A stretch of 64,000 nucleotides of DNA. Origin: Taeniopygia guttata. Its lineage: Eukaryota > Chordata > Aves > Passeriformes > Estrildidae. The notes beneath the pieces were generated by a model. That model was given only the letters and a program-made list of their open reading frames with translations. It did no database searches and was not told the origin of the DNA. This document shows positions 25,801 through 61,500 of the stretch, in pieces (within the stretch, counting starts at the first letter, position 1; the number at the start of each line of letters is the position of its first letter). Location of the stretch: NCBI RefSeq assembly GCF_048771995.1, contig NC_133026.1, forward strand, positions 117,633,501 to 117,697,500, given 5' to 3'. Both the position numbers and the translations under genes were made by a program.

Positions 25801-28800
25801 GGTTTTCTACAAGATTGTGTAAGACCCAGTGATATGTTGAGCCATTATCAGTGCATTTGTGGAGAAGACTGAGGAAGTGATGAAAAGCATGCCAAAGTTG
25901 ATACTTTCTCTAAAATTAGAAGAAATAGTGTTTGTAGTGAATAATAAAAGTGCCTCCTGTGCCTTGCTTTCAGTTTCTTTATATGCATGTTCCCTCTGTA
26001 ATTGGAGTCACAGCACCTGCTTTAATGATAGCTCAGTCCCAAATGAAGTCCTTCAGGGCAGATGGTTAGTGTACAGAGGAGTGCCTATATGCTGTTCCAA
26101 TGGATATGGATCCTGGTGATTCCTCCAAGTGTGCTTGCAGGGAAAGTCTTCTGGGGGTTTTCTCTGTTCATGTCTCTGCTTTACTGCAGGCAAGGGTCAG
26201 CCTGAAAATTGATGTTGTTGTGGCTTCCTGCAGGAAACAGTGAAAAATACTGCTGGCTTTTTGACAGCCCTCATGGAGAGAATGGACAGTGTAACTGTTG
26301 ACAGGCTTGAAACTGTGCCAGGAGGACTGGTGACTTCTGATCTACTCTAACTTTTTCTGTGCTTTTTCCTGTTCCAGGCCTCCATAAGCCTCCATAAGTT
26401 TTAGCTGTTTCTGAACAACAATGGTCTCAGCATTAATCTGTCTTACAAATTATCTACATTATCTATGTCTTTCACTGGTGGCCAAGTTTGATTTGAGGAG
26501 ACTTACTTTGGTATGTGGTTTTCTGAAGTTCCCTTCCCCTTTGGTCTGCTATCAAAGTTGAGCCAAGGGGCTGCTCGTTTTTAGTTCCTGGAAGTGCTGT
26601 AACCAGAGCTAGGGATTTCTCTGCTGACAGTGTCTGTTAAACTCACTCATACCTGGCATCCTTCAAAATGCTGCAATTTCCACTTTTGAAGCTGTGGATA
26701 AAAATGTCTCTACTGTTTTCTCTCCATTGTTACTTCATGCAGTTATCACAGCATTAGTGATTTTACCTGCGCTTTAAACCACAGCTGTGTTCCTAACTGC
26801 AGAATGGTAAAGATTAAGGCAAGTCTGTCCCTATTTCTGTAGTGAGACTTACAGTTCAGATGTAAGAAGCTCTCAAGAGCTGATATGCTCAAGGCAAATA
26901 GAAATTGAAAGAAAGCTCTGATCCGCTGGAGCTTAGTGGCAAAGTGAAAATGCTGTTCTTCCAAGTTTGTCAGTTCAGCTTAGTGTTGGTGACCCAGGCA
27001 CGGCTCCGAGGAGATGCCTCAGGGAATGAAAATAATCACAGCCAGTGATCTTCCAGGCAGCATAAAGAATGAAATGTGAACATTACAGTTTTGGTTTCTG
27101 AGATGATTTATTCTTCTTCTCCCCAGTAAGATGAATAAAGTCTTCCTGAATTAATCTGGTTGACACTTCCTCCTTTTGTTTTTCAGAGATCTTTCAACTT
27201 CAGATCTGAAATAAAACTCAGTCTTCCAAGACTACAGCTTTTAATCCATACGGCTCCTGTGCTGGCATTTAAAACTCTGATACTAAAAATAAGAAACTGA
27301 AAGGATGAGAGAAATACAGCCTGTATTGTGAAAATGAGTACAGGCATTTGGAAACCTTTGTAGCAAATGTTTGTTTACAAAGGAGAAGGACAGTGAGTGA
27401 TATTAATCAGGGAACACCTAATCCATTTTAAAGCTTTACTTGTTTTTCTGTGATGAGCAGTAAGACAGATAAAACACAGGGGCTTATGCTCAGTTCCTGA
27501 TACCGAACCTGAAGTAGATAAAGATGACACAAGTGCTTAGTAAAGTCTAAGCTTAGTGAAACACTTACTGGAAGTGGTGTCTGTTGACTGTTTCAGTGGA
27601 CCTCTTATGATGGAGAAGAGCTCAGTTAACCTTTACATCTCAGTTTTAGTATGTGGCAATGGGAGAAGAACGCTGTTGGTCTCATGCTGGTATAAAATTG
27701 TGGAAGGTGTGCCTTGTAACAAAGCTTTTAACAGTAGCTTTCCAAAGGAAATGAGAAACCAATTTGAAACCCGTGGTCTGTGTAACTGTTGAACTGTGTT
27801 CTAGTCAAATAAAGATGGGGGAGAAGCTCAACCCTGCTCAACGCTGTAATTACTTAATTGGTGAAATAGGAAACAATCAAATTAAGGTAAATATAGATGT
27901 AGCTAAAAATAATTTTCTGAATATCTTGCAGTATGGATGATCTTTCACTTTGCTGAGATTTTAGGGGTCGTAAACATTCCTTTTTGTTCAAGTAATCAGA
28001 CAGAGCTTTGAAAATTAACTTAAGTGGCAAAAAGAGAAATAACATCATGAAGTTTGATGATCTGGCTTTTGAGAGCAAGAAAAATAGTGAGTTGACCGAC
28101 TGAGCTAGTTGGGTATCAAGAACAAATCTTTTCACTGGATTCCAGGAGCTTTAGCTTTTGTGCCAACATAAATATGGGTGTCTCTCTAATAGCAGAATTG
28201 CATGGGATTAGTTTGTGCTTTTTGGAAATTTATTATATGAAATATAGAGTTCACTTTTATACTCCCCTGTTTTAAGAAAATAGGGAGTTAGTGTTGTACT
28301 GGGCGCTCCTTTTTCCTCTGGCTATTTTGAAGAGAACTGAGGTCTCCCTCTTTCTAGACCACTTTTCTCATGTTTGTAAGTTGATCAGGCACATCTTGTT
28401 CTAAAGCTGTGCTGCATTCAGTGAAGCAGTTCAGATGGCTGTGCTGTGCAGGCCCAGAGGGTTGTAGGTATGCAGCCATTAATTTTGTAGCCATGAATTT
28501 TAGCTGCTCCTATGCACCACTGAAGTTCCTGTTGTTATCAGTGGGGTCCAGTGAATAGTGTGCTTGCGCTCAGGGCAGGTGTGGAGAATGCTGTCCTTCT
28601 GCGAGTGAAGAGGCATCTCCTTGACGCTAAGCTTTCTGCCTTTGTGATGGCTTTATACTCAGTCTCTTGTGTTCTGCCCTTCTCAATTCTGCAAGGAAAC
28701 GTAACCATTCCACTGAAGGGAAAGGGTGACCTTCCACCCTGTGTTCTGCCAAACACAAAATATGCCCAGTAAGGGGAAGGAGGAGCAGAGAAGATAAATA

Positions 28801-29353
28801 TTCAGACAGACACATGATGCTGCCTGTGTCCCTCTCTAAAATTCGCAAGAAAAATTAGTTTTTCTCATGTCATCTTTAATCTCTGATATGACATTTAAAT
28901 GCGCTCAGCATATTCTGACAAATCTGAAGTGCCCTCTGGTAAGAGATTCATACAGTTGAAAACCTTTGGTATTGGAATAAGTTGTTCTGAATGTACAAGC
29001 TGGTGGCATTTCTCAGATGTCTGGTACTAGGTTGTCATCTTCAATTATTTCTTCATGCCCTTTGTTCCTACAAAGTATTCGCTGTAGTGGGCCCAAGTTT
29101 GTTTCCAGTATGTCTACACAACTCAGTGAGTTTTTGGATGCACTTGTGTCTTTGGAGAATGTGAGTGATTCCAGTGAAACAACAAAGAACTACAAGCATG
29201 AACGTTTACAAAATAGCCATGATTGTGGCTTTATATGTACATATTAATGTGCATATTAATTTTCCTGCCAGCAAAAGTTCTTGTCACACAGGTTTTCAGC
29301 AGTGTGAGTTAAGAGCTTCTGTACTTAAATTTTCCTTTTATGTTCACTTTTAG
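22891..29353. other. Probable SGK3 5' intron, no recognised feature
   Basis: This is AT-rich sequence between CpG island 2 and the leader exon. I find no coding exon, RNA gene or nameable repeat. A short ATA-rich microsatellite lies near 23757-23775. Confidence 0.55.
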
Positions 29354-29480
29354 ATAACATGATGGAATTCAGATTTTCTCAAGAAAAACTGCGGATCTTG
29401 GACCAGTACCGTTGACGAGACCTCCTGATCGCAACACCCAGAGCAGGGTCCTGTAACGAATTTGTCACACGAAACATACA
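29354..29480 (+). other. SGK3: SGK3 5' leader, noncoding part of the first coding exon
   Basis: A pyrimidine-rich tract ending in AG at 29352-29353 is a good acceptor, so the exon probably runs 29354-29558. The main reading frame is closed by an in-frame TAA at 29454-29456, nine codons before the ATG at 29481. This rules out an N-terminal extension within this exon. The leader contains a complete upstream ORF (29359-29415). A weaker acceptor near 29440 (CCCAG) would skip it, so the exon start is not certain. Confidence 0.6.
29359..29415 (+). CDS. Upstream ORF in the SGK3 leader (18 codons)
   Basis: ATG ATG opens a frame encoding MMEFRFSQEKLRILDQYR and closes with TGA at 29413-29415, 65 nt before the SGK3 start. 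The second ATG has A at -3 and G at +4, a strong Kozak context, so scanning ribosomes should often initiate there. If the leader exon starts at 29354 this would reduce SGK3 translation and could make it condition-dependent. The role is inferred from sequence only. Confidence 0.5.
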   Translation: MMEFRFSQEKLRILDQYR

Positions 29481-54358
<24,878 letters not shown>

Positions 54359-55628
54359 GAACTTAGAAGTGAAGAGTGCTTTGGAAGTCTTGGGTTGAAC
54401 TGAAATGTTAGGATTATGGACACATTCCAAAATAGCGTAAATAGTGCCTCGTCTTGTATATAGGTTTGAAACCTATGAACAAACTTTTTCTGCTGTATAG
54501 GAGGAATTTGGGCATTTTGGATGGCTTTCTTTGGGATTTGAACTGTTTGTTCCTGCTGCAGAAAGTATTTTTTAAAACCTTTAAAAAGCATTCTCTATGT
54601 ATTTTTTAAGCAAAAATACTGACTGTTCTCCTCAATCCCTTCGAGTTTACATTCATACCTATCTAATTTGGCTGGCAAAAACAGCAGTAAATTTAGTAAA
54701 TTTATAAATGCTTTTGTACTTATTTACAGTGAACTTGTGCTTGAATTGTAACTATGCAAATTGTCTTTTGTATATTCTGGTTTAAAAAAAAAGGTAAATG
54801 TTTTCTTTGAACTATGTGTTAATTTACCTGTCAGCACTTAAATAAGTTAAGGACCAAGATTTTTAAAGGACTTCTGCAGAATGAAAACTTGATCATATGA
54901 AACTGGATTGTTGATCTTGTACTTGCTGAAGTACCCATTGACTCAACTGGATTATCTGAGGTATGGGGGATTACTCAAAGCAAGAACAGAACAAATTAAC
55001 TGGATTGATTTGATAACATTACGTATTACTTGTTCTACTTTTCTTTCTTCCCTGAGCTAAGTATGTCGATATTTCAACTACATTAAAAATATTTTTGGTT
55101 AAAGCTCTGCTTCTCCAAAGATATAATATGCAATAATCATGGTTACTTTAAAAGTAAGTCAATTAGCTTTGACATTTTAGGGGTGGGTGGTGAGATGATC
55201 ATATTAGGGATTTTTCTCACAGATTGGTAGTTTAAAACACTCTTATATTCCAAATTGATTGTATTTCAGTGCTCATAGCTACTTGTCTTCATGTTTCAGT
55301 TTGCACCATTTTTAAAACTTCACTTGATATTGGGGGAAAAATGTAAATTACACTGATAATATTAAAAATGAAAAGCTGTTGTATTTCTCATAACATACAC
55401 ATGTATGGACAAACATAATTCTGAACAATTTCTGTTTAAGGAAATTTTTTTTAAACTGCAAAAATTGACTGCAGTTACAGTGTATAAAAGGCATATAATG
55501 GTAGTAGTTTTATTATATATGTTACTTGTAAATAACAACTTATTTTTGTCTGTTACTCCAAAACTGTTCAGTGTTTTTTGTTCATAAATAGATGCAGTTA
55601 AATGCCTTGATTTGAGAGAAGTCTGGTA

Positions 55629-55706
55629 AGATACTGATACATCATTTATGTAACATTGATTCAATTTTAAGTAAATTGAATGAATGTTACATAAATTTCA
55701 GTATCT
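55629..55706. repeat. 78-nt near-perfect hairpin in SGK3 3' UTR
   Basis: The left arm 55629-55667 and right arm 55673-55706 pair at 32 of 33 aligned positions. Nine outer pairs are followed by an asymmetric internal loop (six bases against one), then 24 inner positions with one mismatch. The terminal loop is TAAGT. The size and shape resemble a palindromic MITE or a microRNA precursor. I know of no annotated one here. Confidence 0.9.
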
Positions 55707-55742
55707 AAGTCACCTGTTTTTTTTGGCAAAATAAGCAGCTAA

Positions 55743-55748
55743 AATAAA
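55743..55748 (+). terminator. AATAAA polyadenylation signal, candidate
   Basis: Canonical hexamer in an AT-rich context about 1.4 kb after the SGK3 stop. No clear GT-rich element follows closely. Confidence 0.3.
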
Positions 55749-55827
55749 TAGACTTTATACTGTGTCAAGATCTGATAAGAATTAAGTACCTAGGGGGAGA
55801 GAGTGTATCAAATCATAATTCTTTTAC

Positions 55828-55833
55828 AATAAA
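55828..55833 (+). terminator. AATAAA polyadenylation signal, candidate
   Basis: Canonical hexamer followed directly by TGTTGTATC, a GT-rich element. This is a plausible proximal SGK3 3' end. Confidence 0.5.
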
Positions 55834-56183
55834 TGTTGTATCAGTACATTAGAAGAGTTGAAAGTAAAACAGGATTCCTTGCTTATCTTAAGGTTACCTC
55901 AAGGATGTAAGGAGTATGTCCTAGAGCAGTGTCCTACATAGTGGTTAAGTGATGCTTAGCAGCTGCTACATGGGGTTTTGGAAGGAGTGATTGGGTAAAA
56001 AGTAAGAATTTACATTGGCAGGGGAGGAAGGAAGGAACTGTATCATTTGTAGGAGTAGAATGGTGGCTTGGCACTCATTTTCCATAGTTCTCTTCTACAG
56101 GAATTGAAAAAAGCTGTTCAGGACAACCAACAACTACATGAATAGTTTCCTGGGCATTAATATAATTTGGAAGTAACAGCCCT

Positions 56184-56331
56184 GGGGTTTTTAGTTTTGG
56201 GGGAGGGAGGGGGAGTTGTTGGTTGTTTTGGTTTTTGAGTTTTTGTGTTGGTTTGGTGGGTTGGGTTTTTTTGGGGGTTTTTTTTGTTTGTTTGTTTGGG
56301 TTTTTTTGTGTTCTGGTTTTGTTTTTTTTTT
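56184..56331 (+). repeat. G/T-only low-complexity tract
   Basis: About 150 bases of the plus strand are almost free of C and poor in A. Many G runs (56184, 56199, 56205, 56209, 56258, 56263, 56273, 56298) are separated by T runs. At least four closely spaced runs of three or more G make a G-quadruplex possible. Confidence 0.85.
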
Positions 56332-56820
56332 AACCTGGCTTGCTAATGGACTGGGAAACAAATTGGTGGTATGAAAGGAAGTATCCATTCTCATACTGAA
56401 TTTTTAGTCTGTGTGCTCCTGAAATTATTGTGTAATTATGTGGCTACTGTATCTATCTTCTCTTCGTGGCAAGGAGGCACAGTGCTGTAGAGGGATGGGA
56501 AGGAGAGGGAATATTTCAGAAATTGTTGCGGGAACTAGTACTCTTATAAATTTTTGTCTTGAATTCCAAGACATTCATACCTAGCTGCCTGACTGGATGA
56601 GGGGTGGTTTTTTTTGTGTCAGAATTCAGGGGTTCTTTCCTTTAAAAAAAAACAGTGTGGCAGTTGAAGCTATTTCTGGGAGAGCAGCTTAATAATTGTT
56701 TATTAAGCTTTTTCCTTCAGCAGAGTCTGCCTTTTTGGCAAAGTGTGAATGTGTTCAGCACATGACTTGAAGTACTCAAGTTCTTTAAACTAAATGTTAA
56801 CAGACTGTACGACATCAGGC

Positions 56821-56826
56821 AATAAA
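56821..56826 (+). terminator. AATAAA polyadenylation signal, candidate distal SGK3 end
   Basis: Canonical hexamer followed within about 30 bases by a T-rich element (TGCTCTTGTTCC). It is the last signal before the MCMDC2 CpG island. Confidence 0.5.
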
Positions 56827-57410
56827 GCCTCATAGTATTTCTGTACCCAGTGCTCTTGTTCCACATCTCTCTGCATCCCATGAGGATGGTTTCCAAAGTA
56901 AGACATGCATTTGGAGTGTTGTGGCTGCATCACCCAGGGCTGAGCTCTGAAAAGTGCTACCTGAAACACTTGGTAAAGCCTAGAGAGGAGAGTGGACCTG
57001 CACCCCAGTGCTACTCCTTTCCTGTTTTGGCTGATAAGTAATAAAGGGAGGCAAAATTTGCCTTTTTGTGATTAGCGCAGGGGGTTTTATTCTGCCTGTC
57101 TGTAGTAGAAGGGACTGATTGTTGCTCCCCTTGCAGAGAGGGAGCCCAAGCAACCCGATGAGGAGCAGGCCTTTCTCCGGTGCTGTGGAGTGGTGCTGCT
57201 GTTGTGGCCTGCGGGGGAACGAGAGACCGCACCAAAGTTGGACTGACTGAAATGCGCTATGGTTGTAAAAATGTGAACTGACATAGGACACAAATAGAGT
57301 TCAGAGGTGCTCTCCCGGAGAGCTAAGTTCGGGAGTGCCTGCCAGCTAATGGCAACAGTGAAATAGGCAATGTGTATTAATGAGATAAATGGTTCTGCCA
57401 AGTACGTTGC

Positions 57411-57960
57411 CGCAGTGCTTTGCACGCTGACAGAGCCACGTCCGTGCCCAGAGCCCTGCCCGTGCTGAAGGCAGGAGCTCTGTGGGGCCGAGGCGCCAGT
57501 CCCGGCGGCGGCCGCGGGGCTGGGGCGGCTGTGGGTGTGGCGTGGGCTGGGAATTGTCTTCCCTGAGGACTTGCAGTGGGCGCGGGCGCGGGCGCTGCTC
57601 CCGCGCTGCCGAGCCCTGCGGGCCGCAGCTCTCCCCGCGCCGCCGGCTGAGGGGCGGTGCCGGGAGCGCCGTTCCGCCGCCGCCGAGACCTCTCCCGCCG
57701 AGCCCTTCTCACTGCCGGGTTCTCTCACTGCCGGGCTCCCTCGCCGCCGAGCCCCTCTCACTGCCGAGCTCCCTCACTGCCAAGTCCTCGCCCCCGCCCC
57801 GTGCAGGGCGGCCTTGGCCGCGCCCGCGGGCACAGGGAGCGGCGTCCCGGGGCTGAGGGCAGCCCGGGCCCCGCTGCTGCCGGCCCAGCAGGGCCGGGGG
57901 AGGACGGGGCGCAGGAGGCCTGGGGAACAGCTGCCTGGTGAGGCAGGGGTGCCGATGGCA
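57411..57960 (+). promoter_or_regulatory. MCMDC2: CpG island 3, probable MCMDC2 promoter and first exon
   Basis: A GC- and CpG-rich block ends about 450 bp before the acceptor of the first MCMDC2 coding exon. A plausible donor (CTG then GTGAGG) is at 57937/57938. The block contains a 16-17 bp minisatellite. Open frames on both strands, including a 224-codon minus-strand frame (57087-57761), look like products of low stop density. No TSS is determined. Confidence 0.7.
57685..57798. repeat. 16-17 bp minisatellite, about seven copies
   Basis: Consecutive units close to GAGCCCCTCTCACTGCC repeat about seven times with variation, including GAGACCTCTCCCGCC at the left end and AAGTCCTCGCCCCCGCC at the right. 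The best-preserved units share CTCACTGCC. Confidence 0.85.
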
Positions 57961-58409
57961 GGAAGCTGAAGCCAGGCAGGAGATGCTGGGTGTTCGTGCC
58001 GGGTCACACGTGGAGTGGGATTAGCTGGCTGTGGGGACAGGGGTGAACACCAACACCCTGGTCTAGCTGTATTTTCCGCAGCTGAGGCGCTGGCTGCTCA
58101 GTGCACAATGAGCGGGGCCATAGCTCATCCCTTCTTACCATCTGTGGTGTCCTGCGTGTCCAGCCCGGGGAACGCAGGATCCAGGGAGATACAGTGGATC
58201 TATGTGTGCACATTCCTTTAAGCCCTTCTTCCTGAAGGGATGGAGTAGTTATTGTGCAGGAGTAATCCCAAAGATATAGGGAGGGGGGGCGGGAAATCCC
58301 TATTATAAATTGTCTTTTGTGCCTTTAATTTTGTATGGCTTTGTTAGTATGTACCTTTATTATTCCTGTTATAGCATAGACATAATTTCTTCATAGTTTA
58401 TTCCCACAG

Positions 58410-58438
58410 TTGGATAAAGTGTGCAAAGATCTTGGAAG
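58410..58438 (+). other. MCMDC2: MCMDC2 5' leader, noncoding part of the first coding exon
   Basis: The acceptor TTCCCACAG ends at 58409. An in-frame TAA at 58415-58417 closes the frame upstream of the ATG at 58439, which supports that start. Confidence 0.75.
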
Positions 58439-58538
58439 ATGGATCCTGAAATACAGAAAATGAGGGAAGTTGTCCTTGTCTACCTTGACAGAAGTGGTGG
58501 CCTTCAGAAATTTGTGCATGATTGCAAAAAATATAATG
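58439..58538 (+). CDS. MCMDC2: MCMDC2 coding exon 1
   Basis: Encodes residues 1-33, from MDPEIQKMREVVLVYLDRSG to DCKKYN, and one base of D34. The donor is GTATTA. Confidence 0.95.
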
Positions 58539-61500
58539 GTATTACTCAATACATAGTCTGTTAAATTGATACATAATGTTAACAAATCCATTATTTTAAA
58601 ATACTTTTTGCTCCTACAGACTCAAAACAAAGTTACGCTGTTTATCGTTTCATTATTTCAATTAATCCTTCTGACATTGCTGAACTAGATGCAACTCTTG
58701 GAAACTATATTCTTCATAAGCCCCTACAAGCTGCACAGATTTTTCAGTCAGTAAGTGTATAATAGATGAGTAGAAAGTCCATAATCTGAATTTTAACAAG
58801 ATTTTCCTTTCTTAAATGAAGTTATTTTTCCCATTACAGGTATGCTTTGTAGCTATTAAGACATTATCATTAATTGAACAATTGCAGACAGAAGCCCAGG
58901 TGAGTCTGCATTTAGATCTTGAATCTTCTAAGTATAGTGAAATATTAACAAATATTGTTGTATTAAGTTTTCATTTTCCCTTTGGTTGCAGTATTATTTA
59001 TAATTTAAAAATAGCTGGAAGTCTCACCCTACCACATTGCAATTGTGAGATTAATTAATATGACACCCAGTAACTTAATGTGTTTCTGAAATTTTTTAAC
59101 AGTTATGTATCATATTGTGTGTTTGTCCATGAAAAGTAAAGCAGTTTTAAATAAAAATATGTTTTTATATTAATGCTATTGTGTCTCTTGCTAGATCAGT
59201 ATATTGCTGAAACCAACACATTTGCCACCTTTACCAAGTTATGTTCTGAGTCTTTCTGCATATCCCTTTAATTACACTTCTCAAAGATTTTATATGTCTG
59301 AAGGGATAGTGATTGCAATGGGAACTGTAACAAAATACACACAAGGAGCAAGATTTCTTTGTACTGAGGAAACCTGCCCATTCTCTGAAGGTAGTAAAAA
59401 ATATAAAATTAATCAGTACTATTTAAAAACCTTTTAAATAAATTTGGTAATAAGACATTAAAAGCCTAGTCTAACAAAGGTGTTTTCCTATATAGTTTTA
59501 TTACGCATACATTTCTGTAATGAACACAGCAGGATTTTTGTTAATTGAAAGGAGTGGACTTGCTCAGCATTATTAAATGTTTTGGAAGAACAGCTATGCC
59601 AGCAATCCCTTTCCTTAATGCTGAAGAAGTTTATAGGAGAAACAGTTTATAGGAGAAAACATAAGTCACCTGTTTAACTTGAATATATTTAATATCGTAA
59701 ATAACTTAATACTTAAATATCTTAAATGACAATATTTCTAAGCTAAACTACTAACATACCTGTTTCCTTGGAAACTCTGTCTATAAAAAAATGCCACAGA
59801 ACATGCTTAAGCAGATGGCAAGAACTTCTAGCATAGAACAAGTGATGCTTTGATGAGTAGTTGACTTCTGCGGAACTGCTACTTTGAATAGTATTACTGA
59901 ACTTCTTGTACCTTTGCAGAGAGAGGCCCTAAGTACTTTTAAGGCTGTTTTCTTCCTTCTTCTGTAAGAGACTATACAGTTATAAAAGAGATGCAAAATC
60001 CAGAAGTTTGGGACTGCAGATTAAGTCATACAGACATCTTTACGAGGACACATACCTCTAATAGTGACTATCCATATCCCATGTCATTCCCATGTCAGCA
60101 GAAGCCGCGGTGGGTCACTCCTCAAGAAAGCCCGGCCAAGCTGTTCATTTTGGAATGTGCAGTAGGAAACTCCGCCATCTCGTGGCCAAACACAATAAAG
60201 TAGATGGATTATTTTAGTGGCATATGTAAGGGAGGCTCATCTGAAGAAACACATAATACATTTAGAATTTCACTGTCCAGTATTTAATTGCTTCTGTTCT
60301 CCATGGGAAATTTAAAACTAGAGCTATGCCCTCCTTTTAAATGGTTGGTAAATTATTGCTTTTTTTAGGGTTTAGGTGCATCAGAGTGCATTGTCCTGGA
60401 GCTACAGAGTCTGCTACAGTGAGGACTGATTTTGTGTGTAGCTTGTGTTCTTCACCACTTCAGGAAGACATGAAATTTAGAGTACTTGGTGGTAGGATCT
60501 ATGTAATCTTACTTTTAGATCTGGTAGTTTCCTACTTCTGTTACACAATAAGTAAACAAAATAATTAAGTGGAAAAAGCCCACTTAAAACCAATCTTTTA
60601 AAACAAGATGTTTTCAAGAAAATTAACCTTTTTCTTTGCCTTTGTTTTGAAAGATAAACAAATAGTTGAAATGATTGATGCTAAAATTCTGAATGCTTTG
60701 AAAGGATATTCCATTGATAAATCACATTTTAGGATTCAGGCATTTACATTGTTCTTGAGAGGTAAGCTGAACTTTGTAGTTCTGTCAAAAATGTTTTAGA
60801 AATGATCTATTAATAATCCCCCCCTTTTTTTTGGTGTTAAAATGATGAAAGTTATTATTTGTATTGCAGTTCTTTTTATATTCCCCCATTAATTTTATAA
60901 AAAGTAGCTAGGTGTCAAAGCATTGTGCACAGGTGATTGCAGAGTACATAGCAACATTTTTGCGACACTTTTACATCTCCATTTAATTAAAATCCCCTGG
61001 CCAGCTCGGCAGTGTCTTATTCTGTTGCTTGGTTTTCCCTCCTTTCTACTTCCTTTGGTCGTGCTGTTCTGTACTAACTTCATGTTTATTTAACATCCTT
61101 CCATAATCTAGCTGTTTTCCACATTCTATCAGGATTTTTGGGTTCTACTACCACTGCCATCCACTGCAAATATAAAATGGTTTCTAATGTTTATAGCTAA
61201 CTAAAATCACAACTCAGCAATGTACTTCCATTAATTCTTAAAAAGACCCAAAACAAACACAGAGACAAGAAACAAAAAAAATCCTCATCCATTCCAAAAT
61301 TCAAGGGAATTCTGGTTCAATAAATGGTTCATTTATTGAAAACTAAATATAAAGAACTAACAGTACTAAAATTATAATAAAAATTTGTAGAACAATCTAT
61401 GGTCAAGGTACTGAGAGTTGCACGCAGTACATTTCAGCTGGCTCTAGTGATCAGATACAGTGTTTCTCAGGCTGAGATTGAGATCTGCTTGGATTTAATT

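Larger units (their letters stand above)
54359..56846 (+). other. SGK3: SGK3 3' UTR, end not fixed
   Basis: No further exon follows the stop. Candidate polyadenylation signals AATAAA lie at 55743, 55828 and 56821. The 3' UTR therefore ends near 55850 or near 56845, before the MCMDC2 CpG island. It contains a long hairpin (55629-55706) and, if the distal site is used, a G/T-rich tract (56184-56331). Confidence 0.65.
59391..60368 (+). other. MCMDC2: MCMDC2 intron 4
   Basis: A 978-bp intron. It contains a 16-bp tandem duplication (59628-59659) and a less AT-rich patch at about 59990-60200 that may be an unidentified old repeat. Confidence 0.9.

Noticed and set aside
28090-28120. tRNA-like box A (TAGCTCAGTCGG) on the minus strand
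   Set aside because: The 12-base match is good but no box B or acceptor stem follows at the expected distance, so neither a tRNA nor a SINE is supported.
57087-57761. 224-codon open frame on the minus strand across CpG island 3
   Set aside because: Over half lies in GC-rich DNA where stops are rare, it is low-complexity Arg/Ala/Ser-rich there, and the rest has no known domain or splice support. It is most likely a chance frame.
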